A program made the position numbers and the translations under genes. From contig CAISEY010000343.1 of the NCBI GenBank assembly GCA_903884435.1, positions 1 through 64,000 of the forward strand: 64,000 bases of DNA. Direction: 5' to 3'. How positions within the stretch are numbered: the first letter of the stretch is position 1; every line of letters starts with the position of its first letter. This stretch comes from an uncultured Hyphomicrobiales bacterium. GTDB lineage: Bacteria > Pseudomonadota > Alphaproteobacteria > Rhizobiales > Beijerinckiaceae. The notes beneath the pieces were generated by a model. The model worked only from the letters and a program-made list of their open reading frames with translations. It was not told the DNA's origin and did not search any database. Shown here piece by piece: positions 9,179 through 17,323 of this stretch.

Positions 9179-9625
9179 TCAGCCGGTTCCCCAGCCGTTG
9201 CCGTGGCTCCAGCCTTCCGGGGCGGGTTCGGTTCCGTCGAAATCGAGTTCGACGTTGGCGCCGAACGGATCCTTGAAGAACATTTGCCAGACGCCGAAGG
9301 GATCGTTGAGCCGGCGCATGCGCCAGGGAACGTTCTTTTCCTTCAACATCGCGATGACGGCGTGCATCCCCGTGGCGCGGAAGGCCATGTGGTCGAGCAA
9401 GCCGGCGGTGTCGTCGGGCAATTCTTTCTTCTGGATGACGTGCAGGATCGGCTTGTCGCCCATGTAGAGCCAGAGGCCCGTGCCGCCGAGATCGGGCGGC
9501 CGCGGGCCGACGCGCAGGCCGATCATTTCGTAAAAGGCCTGCGTCTTCGCGTTGTCCGCGGTGATGACCGTGAAATGATCCATGCCGCGAAGGGCGAACC
9601 CCTGCGTACGCGCGCCTGCGTTCAT
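9179..9625 (-). CDS. VOC (glyoxalase/extradiol dioxygenase fold) family protein
   Basis: A 148-residue single VOC-fold protein. Metal ligands fit the usual pattern: His in MDHFTVI, His in LLDHMAF and Glu in NVELDFD near the C-terminus. Such proteins can be dioxygenases, lyases, epimerases or resistance proteins; sequence alone does not choose between them. It is the last gene of the minus-strand run 13773-9179, 13 bases after the acyl-CoA dehydrogenase, and ends only 12 bases from the convergent binding-protein gene. Confidence 0.75.
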   Translation of the reverse strand: MNAGARTQGFALRGMDHFTVITADNAKTQAFYEMIGLRVGPRPPDLGGTGLWLYMGDKPILHVIQKKELPDDTAGLLDHMAFRATGMHAVIAMLKEKNVPWRMRRLNDPFGVWQMFFKDPFGANVELDFDGTEPAPEGWSHGNGWGTG

Positions 9626-9638
9626 CGACGCCTCCCGT

Positions 9639-10793
9639 TTACTTTGACGATTTCAGGCCCATGAGATTGGCGAGCAGATTGCGCTGCGTCTGCGAGGTGC
9701 CCGCGGCGATGGTCGTCGAGCGGGAGTCGCGCAGATAGCGCTGCATGTCGAAATCCTCGTTGAGGCCATAGCCGCCCATGATCTGCACGCCCATGTTGGC
9801 GTGGCGGGCGTACATCTCGGACGTGAAGAGCTTGGCGTGAGTGATTTCCTTCAACGCGTCCTTGCGCTGCGAGACGAGCCAGTTGGCGCGCCAGGTGAGC
9901 ATCTTGCCGGCCTCGAGTTCGGTTTCCATGTCGGCGAGCATGTGGCCGATGGCCTGGAAGGAGCCGATGGGCTGGCCGAACTGCACGCGCTCGGCCGCGT
10001 AGCTTTTCGCCAGATCGAACACCGCCTGCGAACCGCCGCAATTGCCGGCGGAGGAGACAGCGCGCTCGTATTGCAGGCCGCCCATCAGGCAATCCCAGCC
10101 GCCGCCCTCGCCGCCGATGACGCGATCGGCGGGCACGGACACGTCCTTGAGGAAAATCTCGTAGGTTCCGACGCTGCGCCGTCCGAGCATGTTGAGCTTG
10201 CGCAGTTCGACGCCGGGCGTGTTCGCGTCGATGAGAATATGCGTCATCCCCTTGCGGTAGTGCGCCTTCGTGTCCGTCTTCACGTAGGCGCAGATGACGC
10301 TGTTCTTCAGGCCCGCGCCGGTGGTCCAGAGCTTCTGGCCGTTGACGACGTAGCGGTCGCCGTCGCGGACGGCCGTGGTGCGCAGGGCTCCCACGTCGGA
10401 GCCCGCGTCCGGCTCGGAGATGCCGATGGCGAACTTGATTTCGCCGCCGAGCAGTTTCGGCAACCAGTGCGCGCGCTGTTCGTCCGTGCCCTTGCGCAGG
10501 ATGTTGAGGCCGCAAAAGATGCTGCCGCCGAACGCCATCGTCACGTCGGTCGAGACGCGCGAGAGTTCATAGACGACGAGCGCCACGTCGAGCGCGCTGC
10601 CGCCAAGGCCGCCGACGCGCTCGGGGAACGGCAGGCGCAGCAGGCCGGCTTCCGCCCAGGCCTGATAGAGGTCCTCGGGATAGGCGCGTTCGCGATCCCA
10701 CTTGCGCAGGGCTTCGGGGGGCGCGTGTTTGGCCATCAGCTTGACGACGCTGTCGCGAAGCATTTCCTGCTCTTCGGTGAAACCGAAATCCAT
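9639..10793 (-). CDS. Acyl-CoA dehydrogenase (copy B), isovaleryl-type catalytic Glu
   Basis: A 384-residue FAD acyl-CoA dehydrogenase with FAIGISEPDAGSDVG, QKLWTTGAG and GVQIMGGYGLNEDFDMQRYLRDSRS. The usual catalytic Glu position (YEGT) is Ala (IAAGTSQ), but a Glu stands directly before Arg in LQYERAVSS, where isovaleryl-CoA and long-chain dehydrogenases place their base. It is therefore probably active with the alternative base, unlike copy A. It follows the ADP-forming synthetase by 15 bases on the minus strand. Confidence 0.88.
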   Translation of the reverse strand: MDFGFTEEQEMLRDSVVKLMAKHAPPEALRKWDRERAYPEDLYQAWAEAGLLRLPFPERVGGLGGSALDVALVVYELSRVSTDVTMAFGGSIFCGLNILRKGTDEQRAHWLPKLLGGEIKFAIGISEPDAGSDVGALRTTAVRDGDRYVVNGQKLWTTGAGLKNSVICAYVKTDTKAHYRKGMTHILIDANTPGVELRKLNMLGRRSVGTYEIFLKDVSVPADRVIGGEGGGWDCLMGGLQYERAVSSAGNCGGSQAVFDLAKSYAAERVQFGQPIGSFQAIGHMLADMETELEAGKMLTWRANWLVSQRKDALKEITHAKLFTSEMYARHANMGVQIMGGYGLNEDFDMQRYLRDSRSTTIAAGTSQTQRNLLANLMGLKSSK

Positions 10794-10808
10794 CTTGTCC
10801 TCCGGAGA

Positions 10809-12926
10809 TCAGGCGGTGACGATCAGGGCGTCGAGCGCCAGCGCGCCCTCGCCCTTCGCGTAAACATTCACGGGATTGACGTCGATGTCGACGATGTGCG
10901 GATTGGCGAGCATCAGAGCGCCTATTTTCGCGGCGATGCCGGCGAAGGCCTCCACGTCGCGCGGCGGCGAGCCGCGAAGGCCGCGCAGCAAGGCCGCGCC
11001 CTTCAGCTTTTCAAGTTCGCGCGCGATGTCCGCCACCGTCGAATCCGCCGGCAACAAGCGCACGTCGCGCAGGGCCTCCGTCCAGACGCCGCCAAGGCCG
11101 ACGAGCAACACCGGGCCCCATTGCGGATCGCGCCTCGCGCCGACGATCATTTCGAGGCCGCCCTTCGGCGCCATCGCCTCGACGAGCATTCCGTCGAGCA
11201 CGAGACCGGGCGCGGCTTCCTTCACGGCCGCGACCATGCGGAAGCCGGCGAAATCGAGGTCTTCCTGGTTTTCGATCCCGACGACAACGCCGCCCACGTC
11301 GCTCTTGTGGGCGAGCGCGTCGGCCTGCGCCTTGAGGACGACGGGATAGCCGATCTCGCGCGCGACGGCGCGGGCCTCGTCGGAATTCGACGCGAGGCGA
11401 CCGCGCGGAACCGGCACGCCGGATTGCGAAAGAATGATCTTGCCGCGCCATTCGGCCAGCGTCCCGCGGCGATCGATTTCGAACCGCGGAACTTCGTCGA
11501 CGACCGGGTTTCCGCCGCGCGCCTCGCGCGTGGCCTCGCTCCAGGCGGCGATCCGCGCGACGGCGCGCAGGGCGCGCTCGGGCGAGCGGAAGAACGGCAC
11601 GCCGGCCGCGCGCACTTCCTTCAGGAAGACGTCGTTGAGCGGATATTCATCGCCGAGATAGCAGAGAGCGGCGGGCTTGTGGCCATGCGAAACGACGGGC
11701 TCCACCGCCTTCCACTTGGACATTTGCTGCGGCAGGCCGCCGCCCATCGCCGCGACGAGGACGAAGCCGACGCGCGGATCGTCCATGATGGCGCGGGCGC
11801 TGTCGCCGAAAAGCGCCGGCTTCGTCATCGCGGCGGCGGTCACGTCGAGCGGGTTGTCGACCGTCGCGAAGGACGGCAGGATCGATTTGAGCGTCGCCGC
11901 GGTTTCCGGCGAAAATTCGGGAATCGCGAGGCCAATGTCCTCGCAAAGATCGAGGCTCAGACCGCGCAGGGCGCCGGAATTGGACACGACGGCGACGCCG
12001 CCGTCGATCGGCTTCGGATTGCGCGCCAGCAAGGCGCACACGTCGAACAATTCGTCGAGCCCCTCGACCAGCAACACGCCCTCGCGCTCGACGAACGCGC
12101 GCATGACCGCGTAGTCGCCGGCGAGCGAACCGGTGTGGGTCTTCGCCGCCTCGCGCGCGCGCGACGAGCGGCCCGAATGCAGCAGCACGATGGGCTTGCC
12201 GGCGGCGCGAGCGCGCGCCGCGAGCGCGAGGAAATTGCGCGGGCGTCGAATTTGCTCGACGAAAATCGCGAAGGCGCTGACCGAGGGATCGTCGACGAGC
12301 AGTTCGACGCAATCCTCCGAGGCGCTCACCGCCTCGTTGCCGGTGGAAATCGAATGGGACACGGGGACGCCGCGGCCTTGCAGCGCGTAGCGGATGTTGC
12401 CGGACATGGCGCCGCTCTGGGCGATGACGCAGATCCCGGGCCCGGCGGGCATGACGGGATCGACGGGCTCGAAGGTCAGGGGCGCGCGTTCGGCGTAGCT
12501 GACGAAGCCGATGCAATTCGGCCCGATCACCGCGAGGTTGTTTTTCGCGGCGACCGCGGCGAATTCGTCCTGGGCGATCCTGCCGGCCTCGTCCTGCTCG
12601 CCAAAGCCGCTGGCGAAGACCACGGCGCCGCCAATGTCGCGGCGCGCGCAGGCTTCGAGGGTTTCCTTCACGATGGCGGCCGGCACGACGAGAATCGCCG
12701 CGTCGACGCCCATCGGCAGGTCATCGACGCTGGCGACGCAGGCGCGCCCGTCGATCTCGCCGCCGCGGCGGCTGACGAGATGAATCTCGCCAGGGAAGCC
12801 GAAACGCTTCAGATTGACCAGCGCGTTGTTGCCAACGCTGTGTTGTTCCGCCGAGGCGCCGACGATGGCGACCGAACGCGGCTTCAACAGCCGCGCCAGC
12901 GGCGCGCGTTTTTCCTGTCCCGTCAT
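10809..12926 (-). CDS. ADP-forming acyl-CoA synthetase, fused alpha-beta type (copy B)
   Basis: A 705-residue paralogue of the enzyme at 4807-6999. It has the CoA-binding domain (VAIVGASAEQHS near residue 20), AQSGAMSG, the phosphohistidine in THTGSLAG (His264, same number as copy A) and a C-terminal ATP-grasp domain (YPVVLKAQADALAHKSDVGGV). It should activate a carboxylate for the hydratase-lyase-like and dehydrogenase enzymes beside it. Only 7 bases separate it from the upstream hydratase-lyase-like gene. Copies A and B differ clearly in sequence, so this is not a recent duplication. Confidence 0.88.
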   Translation of the reverse strand: MTGQEKRAPLARLLKPRSVAIVGASAEQHSVGNNALVNLKRFGFPGEIHLVSRRGGEIDGRACVASVDDLPMGVDAAILVVPAAIVKETLEACARRDIGGAVVFASGFGEQDEAGRIAQDEFAAVAAKNNLAVIGPNCIGFVSYAERAPLTFEPVDPVMPAGPGICVIAQSGAMSGNIRYALQGRGVPVSHSISTGNEAVSASEDCVELLVDDPSVSAFAIFVEQIRRPRNFLALAARARAAGKPIVLLHSGRSSRAREAAKTHTGSLAGDYAVMRAFVEREGVLLVEGLDELFDVCALLARNPKPIDGGVAVVSNSGALRGLSLDLCEDIGLAIPEFSPETAATLKSILPSFATVDNPLDVTAAAMTKPALFGDSARAIMDDPRVGFVLVAAMGGGLPQQMSKWKAVEPVVSHGHKPAALCYLGDEYPLNDVFLKEVRAAGVPFFRSPERALRAVARIAAWSEATREARGGNPVVDEVPRFEIDRRGTLAEWRGKIILSQSGVPVPRGRLASNSDEARAVAREIGYPVVLKAQADALAHKSDVGGVVVGIENQEDLDFAGFRMVAAVKEAAPGLVLDGMLVEAMAPKGGLEMIVGARRDPQWGPVLLVGLGGVWTEALRDVRLLPADSTVADIARELEKLKGAALLRGLRGSPPRDVEAFAGIAAKIGALMLANPHIVDIDVNPVNVYAKGEGALALDALIVTA

Positions 12927-12933
12927 CGCGTCC

Positions 12934-13773
12934 TCAGTCGCGCTTGTAGGCGCCGAGGCCCGGACGATAGGACTTCTCGTCGAGGAATTGCGACATGCCC
13001 TTCGCCGCGCCCTGTTCGGGATCGCGGAACTTGGTCGCGTCGATCTTCGAGGCGAGATATTCGGCGGCCATGTCCCAGCTCATTTCGCGGGTGTAGTGAT
13101 AGCCGACCTTGCAGGCGCGCAGCACATGGGGGTTTTTCTCCATGAGCTTTTTCGCGAGTTCCTTCACCTTGTCGACCATTTCGGCCTTCGGCACGGAGAA
13201 ATTCACGAGGCCGATCTTCTCGGCTTCCTTGCCGTCGAACGTGTCGCCGGTCATGATGTAATAGAGCGCCTTGCGCTGTTGCAGCGCGGCGGCGACGGAT
13301 TTCGTCACGATGCCGGCGGGAATGATGCCCCAGTTGATTTCCGAGAGGCCGAAGGTCGCCTCGTCGGCGGAAACCGCGAGATCGCAGGCGCACAGAAACT
13401 GGAAGGCGCCGCCAAAGCACCAGCCATTGACCATGGCGATGGTGGGCTTGGGATAATACATGAGCCGGCGCCATTGCCAGGCGGAGTTGGCGCGGTTCAG
13501 CCGCTCGCGCGCGACCGGCGGGCCGGCGTCCGGCTCGCGGAAATATTCCTTCAGGTCCATGCCGGCCGAAAAGGCGTCGCCCGAGCCGGTCATCACCACG
13601 CACTTGCAGGAGTCCTCGGCCTCGAGCACGTCGAGAACCTGATTCATCTCGAAGACGATGCCGGGATTGATGGCGTTGCGCTTGCCGGGACGGTTCAGCG
13701 ACACCCAGGCGACGCCATCCTCGATTTTCACGAGCACATTGTTTTGCGGCAGGGATGCAAGGGCGTCGGTCAC
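12934..13773 (-). CDS. Crotonase-fold enzyme of the hydroxycinnamoyl-CoA hydratase-lyase type (copy B)
   Basis: A 279-residue homologue of p-hydroxycinnamoyl-CoA hydratase-lyase with GMDLKEYFRE, KPTIAMVNGWCFGGA, ATFGLSEINWGI and the MSQFLDEKSYRPGLGAYKR tail. The catalytic Glu is kept (E145). The Ser123 equivalent is Gln125 and the Tyr239 equivalent is Ala241, so the phenol-binding residue of the classical enzyme is missing here too, with a different replacement from copy A. It is first in the minus-strand operon hydratase-lyase, synthetase, acyl-CoA dehydrogenase, VOC protein. Confidence 0.85.
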   Translation of the reverse strand: MTDALASLPQNNVLVKIEDGVAWVSLNRPGKRNAINPGIVFEMNQVLDVLEAEDSCKCVVMTGSGDAFSAGMDLKEYFREPDAGPPVARERLNRANSAWQWRRLMYYPKPTIAMVNGWCFGGAFQFLCACDLAVSADEATFGLSEINWGIIPAGIVTKSVAAALQQRKALYYIMTGDTFDGKEAEKIGLVNFSVPKAEMVDKVKELAKKLMEKNPHVLRACKVGYHYTREMSWDMAAEYLASKIDATKFRDPEQGAAKGMSQFLDEKSYRPGLGAYKRD

Positions 13774-13845
13774 GGGGTTCCTCCGGGATTGGGGCGATGG
13801 CGTCTTTAACCAGACCGCGCGCGACGAGTCGATATGGCTCGCGCC

Positions 13846-13875
13846 TTGTTTGTCGCCGCGCGCTGGACATATTAT
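13846..13875 (+). promoter_or_regulatory. Candidate promoter for the TctC-type receptor gene
   Basis: TTGTTT at 13846-13851, an 18-base spacer and TATTAT at 13870-13875 (five of six -10 matches) lie about 40 bases before the ATG at 13917, in the 143-base gap between divergent genes. Confidence 0.4.
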
Positions 13876-13916
13876 CCGGCATGGCCCCGGAGAGGGCCGC
13901 CGGAGGGACGAGTCGC

Positions 13917-14936
13917 ATGAAGTTCGTTGTCGCCTGCCTCGCGGTTCTGATGGCGACCGGCGCTTGGGCGCAGGACGCCGCGCGAGGCTATTTCGCGGGC
14001 AAGACCATCTCGATTCTGTCGCCCTACGAGGGCGCCGGCTCCTACCCGCAAATCGCGCTCGCCCTCGCGTCTCACTTGCCGAAATACATTCCGGGCAAGC
14101 CGGCCGCCATCGCGCAGTTCATGCCCGGCGCCGGCGGCATGAAGATGGCGAATTATCTCTACAAGCTCGCGCCGAGGGACGGGACGAGCATTGGCGTTCT
14201 CTTCGATGGCACCGCGAGCGCGCAATTGCTCTACGCCGGACAGGGCGTCGTCGAATACAGGGCGGACGCCTTCACGCCGCTCGGCACGCTGACGAGGGGC
14301 GACCAGTCCGTGCTGATCGTGCGCGCGGATTCGCCGATCCGGACCGTCGAGGACGCGCGCGAGCGCGAGGTGATCGTCGGCGGCGCCGCGGCGGGCGCGG
14401 GCAATGTCGTCGTGCCGCGCGGACTCAACTTTCTGCTGGGCACGAAGTTCCGCGTGCTCATGGGCTACCCGACGATGGCGAGCATTTTGCTGGCGATGGA
14501 GCAACGCGAGGTCGACGCGACCGTCGTCAACTGGTCCAATCTCGGCCAGCTCAAGCCCGACTGGATTTCGGAGGGAAAAATTCGCGTGCTCGCGCAGGTG
14601 GGCGGCGTGCGGCATCGCGACTTGCCGGACGCGCGGCTGATTTCCGAACTCACCGACAATCCGCGCGACAAGGCCGCGCTGACGCTCATTTCCGCCAATT
14701 CCATGTCGGGCAAGGGCATTGTCGCCGCGCCCGGCGTTCCGCCCGAGCGCGCGGCGGTTCTGCGCGACGCGCTCGCCGCGGTGATGAACGACCCCGATTT
14801 CGCTCTGTTCCTGAAATCGCAAAAGGTCGATCCCGAACCGCAGCCGCCGGAGTTTCTCGCGGACGTAATCGAGAAAATCCTGAGGACGGATCCAGAAATC
14901 GTCAAACTGGTACGCGAGAAAATCGACGCGCCATAG
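13917..14936 (+). CDS. Tripartite tricarboxylate transporter receptor (TctC/Bug family)
   Basis: A 339-residue periplasmic binding protein with a signal peptide (MKFVVACLAVLMATGAWA-Q). Bug-family features are the early segment ending in PAAIAQFMPGAGGMKMANYLY and the APRDGTSIGV motif. Such receptors capture carboxylates for TctAB transporters or signalling proteins. No tctA or tctB is adjacent. ATG at 13917 is chosen because an upstream in-frame extension lacks a signal peptide start and overlaps the promoter. It ends 6 bases from the convergent nitrilase-like gene. Confidence 0.82.
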   Translation: MKFVVACLAVLMATGAWAQDAARGYFAGKTISILSPYEGAGSYPQIALALASHLPKYIPGKPAAIAQFMPGAGGMKMANYLYKLAPRDGTSIGVLFDGTASAQLLYAGQGVVEYRADAFTPLGTLTRGDQSVLIVRADSPIRTVEDAREREVIVGGAAAGAGNVVVPRGLNFLLGTKFRVLMGYPTMASILLAMEQREVDATVVNWSNLGQLKPDWISEGKIRVLAQVGGVRHRDLPDARLISELTDNPRDKAALTLISANSMSGKGIVAAPGVPPERAAVLRDALAAVMNDPDFALFLKSQKVDPEPQPPEFLADVIEKILRTDPEIVKLVREKIDAP

Positions 14937-14942
14937 ACGCCG

Positions 14943-15965
14943 TCAACGCCGTTCGGGCGGCTTCGGGAAAGACCCCTGCCCGCCCATGCCCGGCGGAAAC
15001 TCTTCCTGCCGCTGATCGCCATCCATCGCGGCCTCGTGCGCCTCGATGTTGGGCGTCCAGAGTTTCAACTGGTCCCGCCGCGCCGAATGGCCGCCGCAAT
15101 CGAAGGCGACCTTCGCCGAGCGGATCGAGGACTTGACGCAATCGGCGTAGAGAATGGTTTCGCCAGACGCCGGGCCGCCAATGATTTCGCCGCGCGGATC
15201 GATGATCGCGCTGCCGCCGGTAAAGCCATCCCCGGACAGAAAGTCGTATTTTCCAGCCAGGGACGCCGGCGGCATGACCGCGCCGACGCACAGCACATAA
15301 CATCCCGACTGCACGGCGAAGGCGCGCGACAGGAGTTGTTGCGAGGGAAAGAACGACGCGCGTTTCGGATTTGGCGGCTCGTAGCCTGGCCACGCCGCGA
15401 CGTGCAGTTCGGCGCCCTGTTCGGCGATGGCGAACGTCGGCAGCGCCATCTGGTGTTCGCAGCCGGAAAGGCCGCTCAAAAGCGCATAGCCGCGGTCGTG
15501 GACCTGCATGTCCATCGCGTCGCCATCGCCCCATATCGAACGTTCGTGCGGCGAGGGGCGCAGCTTCCTCTGGCGCGCGAGCAGTTCGCCATCGGCGCCG
15601 ATGAACAGCAAGGTGGAATAGAGCGTGCCCCGCGTGATCGGATCGCGCTCGCTGACGCCGATGACGACATCGACGCCCGCCTGCCGCGCGGCCTCGCAAA
15701 GCGATTCTGTTTCCGGGCCGGGCACGTCGATGGACCCGGCCATGTAATCGCCGGCGAGATCCCACCAGGCGTCGCCGGTTGGCGCCGCGAGCGAATGCAA
15801 GGGATAACCGGGCAACCAGGCCTCCCCGAAGGCCGCGAGTTGCGCGCCGCGCGCCCCGGCCTGCCGGATCAACCGCAACGCCTTGTCGAGCGAGGCCCCG
15901 GGATCGCAGAAGACGGGCGCGGCCTGAATCGCCGCGACGCGGAAACTGTCTCCCCTGTCGGTCAA
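14943..15965 (-). CDS. Nitrilase-superfamily protein with displaced active-site cysteine
   Basis: A 340-residue protein with nitrilase-branch architecture: FGEAWLPGYP (Glu48), RKLRPSPHERSIWGDGD (Lys134, Glu142) and long N- and C-terminal nitrilase segments. Where nitrilases have Cys-Trp-Glu (nucleophile two residues before Glu), this protein reads Gly168-Cys169-Glu170. The nucleophile is therefore absent or shifted by one residue. The start is TTG at 15965, supported by AGGAG seven bases upstream. It lies 42 bases after the radical SAM gene on the same strand and may be the third gene of that cassette. True nitrilase activity is doubtful; amidase-like or non-catalytic roles are possible. Confidence 0.8.
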   Translation of the reverse strand: MTDRGDSFRVAAIQAAPVFCDPGASLDKALRLIRQAGARGAQLAAFGEAWLPGYPLHSLAAPTGDAWWDLAGDYMAGSIDVPGPETESLCEAARQAGVDVVIGVSERDPITRGTLYSTLLFIGADGELLARQRKLRPSPHERSIWGDGDAMDMQVHDRGYALLSGLSGCEHQMALPTFAIAEQGAELHVAAWPGYEPPNPKRASFFPSQQLLSRAFAVQSGCYVLCVGAVMPPASLAGKYDFLSGDGFTGGSAIIDPRGEIIGGPASGETILYADCVKSSIRSAKVAFDCGGHSARRDQLKLWTPNIEAHEAAMDGDQRQEEFPPGMGGQGSFPKPPERR

Positions 15966-16007
15966 TCTCGCGCTCCTTCGACGAAACGGAAACCCTTCGA
16001 ACTCATG

Positions 16008-17219
16008 TCACGGCGCCGCGGTCGAGGACTTGTCCGCGGCTCCCGTGTTGAAATCGAGGACGAGGGTCGGGGAGATCCGTTTCCAGATATGATTGAAGAT
16101 ATTCATCCAGCTCGCGCAATAGACGCTCGGATTGTCGAAGCCGCGCTCGGCGGACCAGCGTTGCGCGAGGTGTCCGCCGCCGCAGGCGTCCATGAATTCG
16201 CACTGTTTGCAGGTGTCGCAAAGTCGAAGGCTGGCGTCGTAAGCCGCGCGCCAGCGAAAGTCCTTCTGGATGTCCTGAAGCGAATCCCTGAACACGCTCA
16301 CGTCGGTGCGCGTGCTGCCGTCGCCGACGATGCGCAGCACGTCGAGCGGCTCCAGGGTTCCGTCGCTCATCAGCGTGACCGTCTCGATCGGCCCGAGCCC
16401 GATCGTGTCGGACACGGCCGCGTCGCCCATCAGGCCCTGGATCATCGCGTCGAGCGTGCTGATGCGAACGCCCCGCGCGGCGTAACGATCGTACCAGACA
16501 TCGAAAAGCTTGATGAAATAGGCGTCAATGGGCGGCGGTTTGTCGAGATGCGACGCGTCGGGCGGCAGAATGTCAAATCTCTCGAACCCCAGTTCATCCA
16601 CGATGTAGGAGAGAATTCGCTCTGGATCCGTCGCCGGATTACAGACGGTGATCAGTCCCGGTTCGATGCCGGCGGCGCGAACGCGCTTCAGTCCGGCGAT
16701 CACGTCGGCATGGGTCCCCTGCCCCTTGAAATCGACGCGTTGCGCGTCGTGAATGTCGGGAGGGCCGTCGATGCTGATGCTGACGCCGATGTCGTACTTG
16801 CAAAAGATTTCAACCCATTCGTCGTCGATGAGAATGCCATTGGTGCACACGCCGCGGTCGATCACGCAGCCCGTGCGCTCCTCGATTCCGGCGAGACTTT
16901 CCTGCAGCTTGACGAAGCGGCGCTTGGGAAACAGCAGCGGCTCGCCGCCGTGAAACACGACCATGAAGTTTTCAAGCTGAAATTCGTTGATGTGTTGTTC
17001 GAGCTTTTCGCAAAAGGCGGATTCGGCTTCCACGGTGAAAACCGCCGGCTTCTTGTAAACGTCGGCGTCGCGAAACCAGTAACAATAGGTGCACGCGATA
17101 TTGCAACGCGAAGCGAGCTTGACCAGCAAAAACGTGAAAACCGGAGCCTCTCCGGCGCCCTGCTGGGCGGAGGGATCGTGCTGGCGGCGCCGGTCGGGAG
17201 GAACATCGACGAACGTCAT
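16008..17219 (-). CDS. Radical SAM/SPASM peptide maturase, probable cyclophane-forming type
   Basis: A 403-residue radical SAM enzyme. The [4Fe-4S]/SAM site is C39-x3-C43-x2-C46, followed by an HGGEP motif at 90-94 typical of peptide-modifying members. The C-terminus carries a cysteine-rich SPASM-like region (C334, C337, C340, C346, C368) for auxiliary Fe-S clusters. It lies directly downstream of a gene for a peptide with tandem Tyr-Arg-Arg units, the usual arrangement of GrrM/YhhB-like triceptide systems, which cross-link an aromatic ring to a nearby side chain. I infer that it modifies the Tyr residues of that peptide in the cytoplasm. Which family it belongs to cannot be settled without a profile search. 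Confidence 0.88.
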   Translation of the reverse strand: MTFVDVPPDRRRQHDPSAQQGAGEAPVFTFLLVKLASRCNIACTYCYWFRDADVYKKPAVFTVEAESAFCEKLEQHINEFQLENFMVVFHGGEPLLFPKRRFVKLQESLAGIEERTGCVIDRGVCTNGILIDDEWVEIFCKYDIGVSISIDGPPDIHDAQRVDFKGQGTHADVIAGLKRVRAAGIEPGLITVCNPATDPERILSYIVDELGFERFDILPPDASHLDKPPPIDAYFIKLFDVWYDRYAARGVRISTLDAMIQGLMGDAAVSDTIGLGPIETVTLMSDGTLEPLDVLRIVGDGSTRTDVSVFRDSLQDIQKDFRWRAAYDASLRLCDTCKQCEFMDACGGGHLAQRWSAERGFDNPSVYCASWMNIFNHIWKRISPTLVLDFNTGAADKSSTAAP

Positions 17220-17243
17220 GTCAGGGGCGCCATGCGGTTTCGG

Positions 17244-17290
17244 AAAAAGGGGCCGCGACGGCCCTCGCGGGCGCGAGCTTCACGCCCGCG
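17244..17290 (-). terminator. Hairpins and U-tract between RiPP precursor and maturase genes
   Basis: On the minus strand, downstream of the precursor stop, an 8-bp stem (17283-17290 with 17266-17273) is followed by a GGGCC/GGCCC stem (17260-17264 with 17250-17254) and then five Us (17248-17244). This fits a leaky terminator or processing hairpin that keeps maturase transcript below precursor transcript. Confidence 0.5.
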
Positions 17291-17323
17291 CTCGCCGCAT
17301 TCATGTACGTCGTCTTCCGGTTC

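Noticed and set aside
9801-13145. A plus-strand open frame of over 1,100 codons
   Set aside because: It lies antisense to the acyl-CoA dehydrogenase, synthetase and hydratase-lyase genes. Its His/Arg/Ala-rich translation matches no family; long antisense frames are expected in GC-rich DNA.
14943-15965. An ordinary active nitrilase
   Set aside because: The catalytic Cys position is Gly168; Cys is displaced by one residue.
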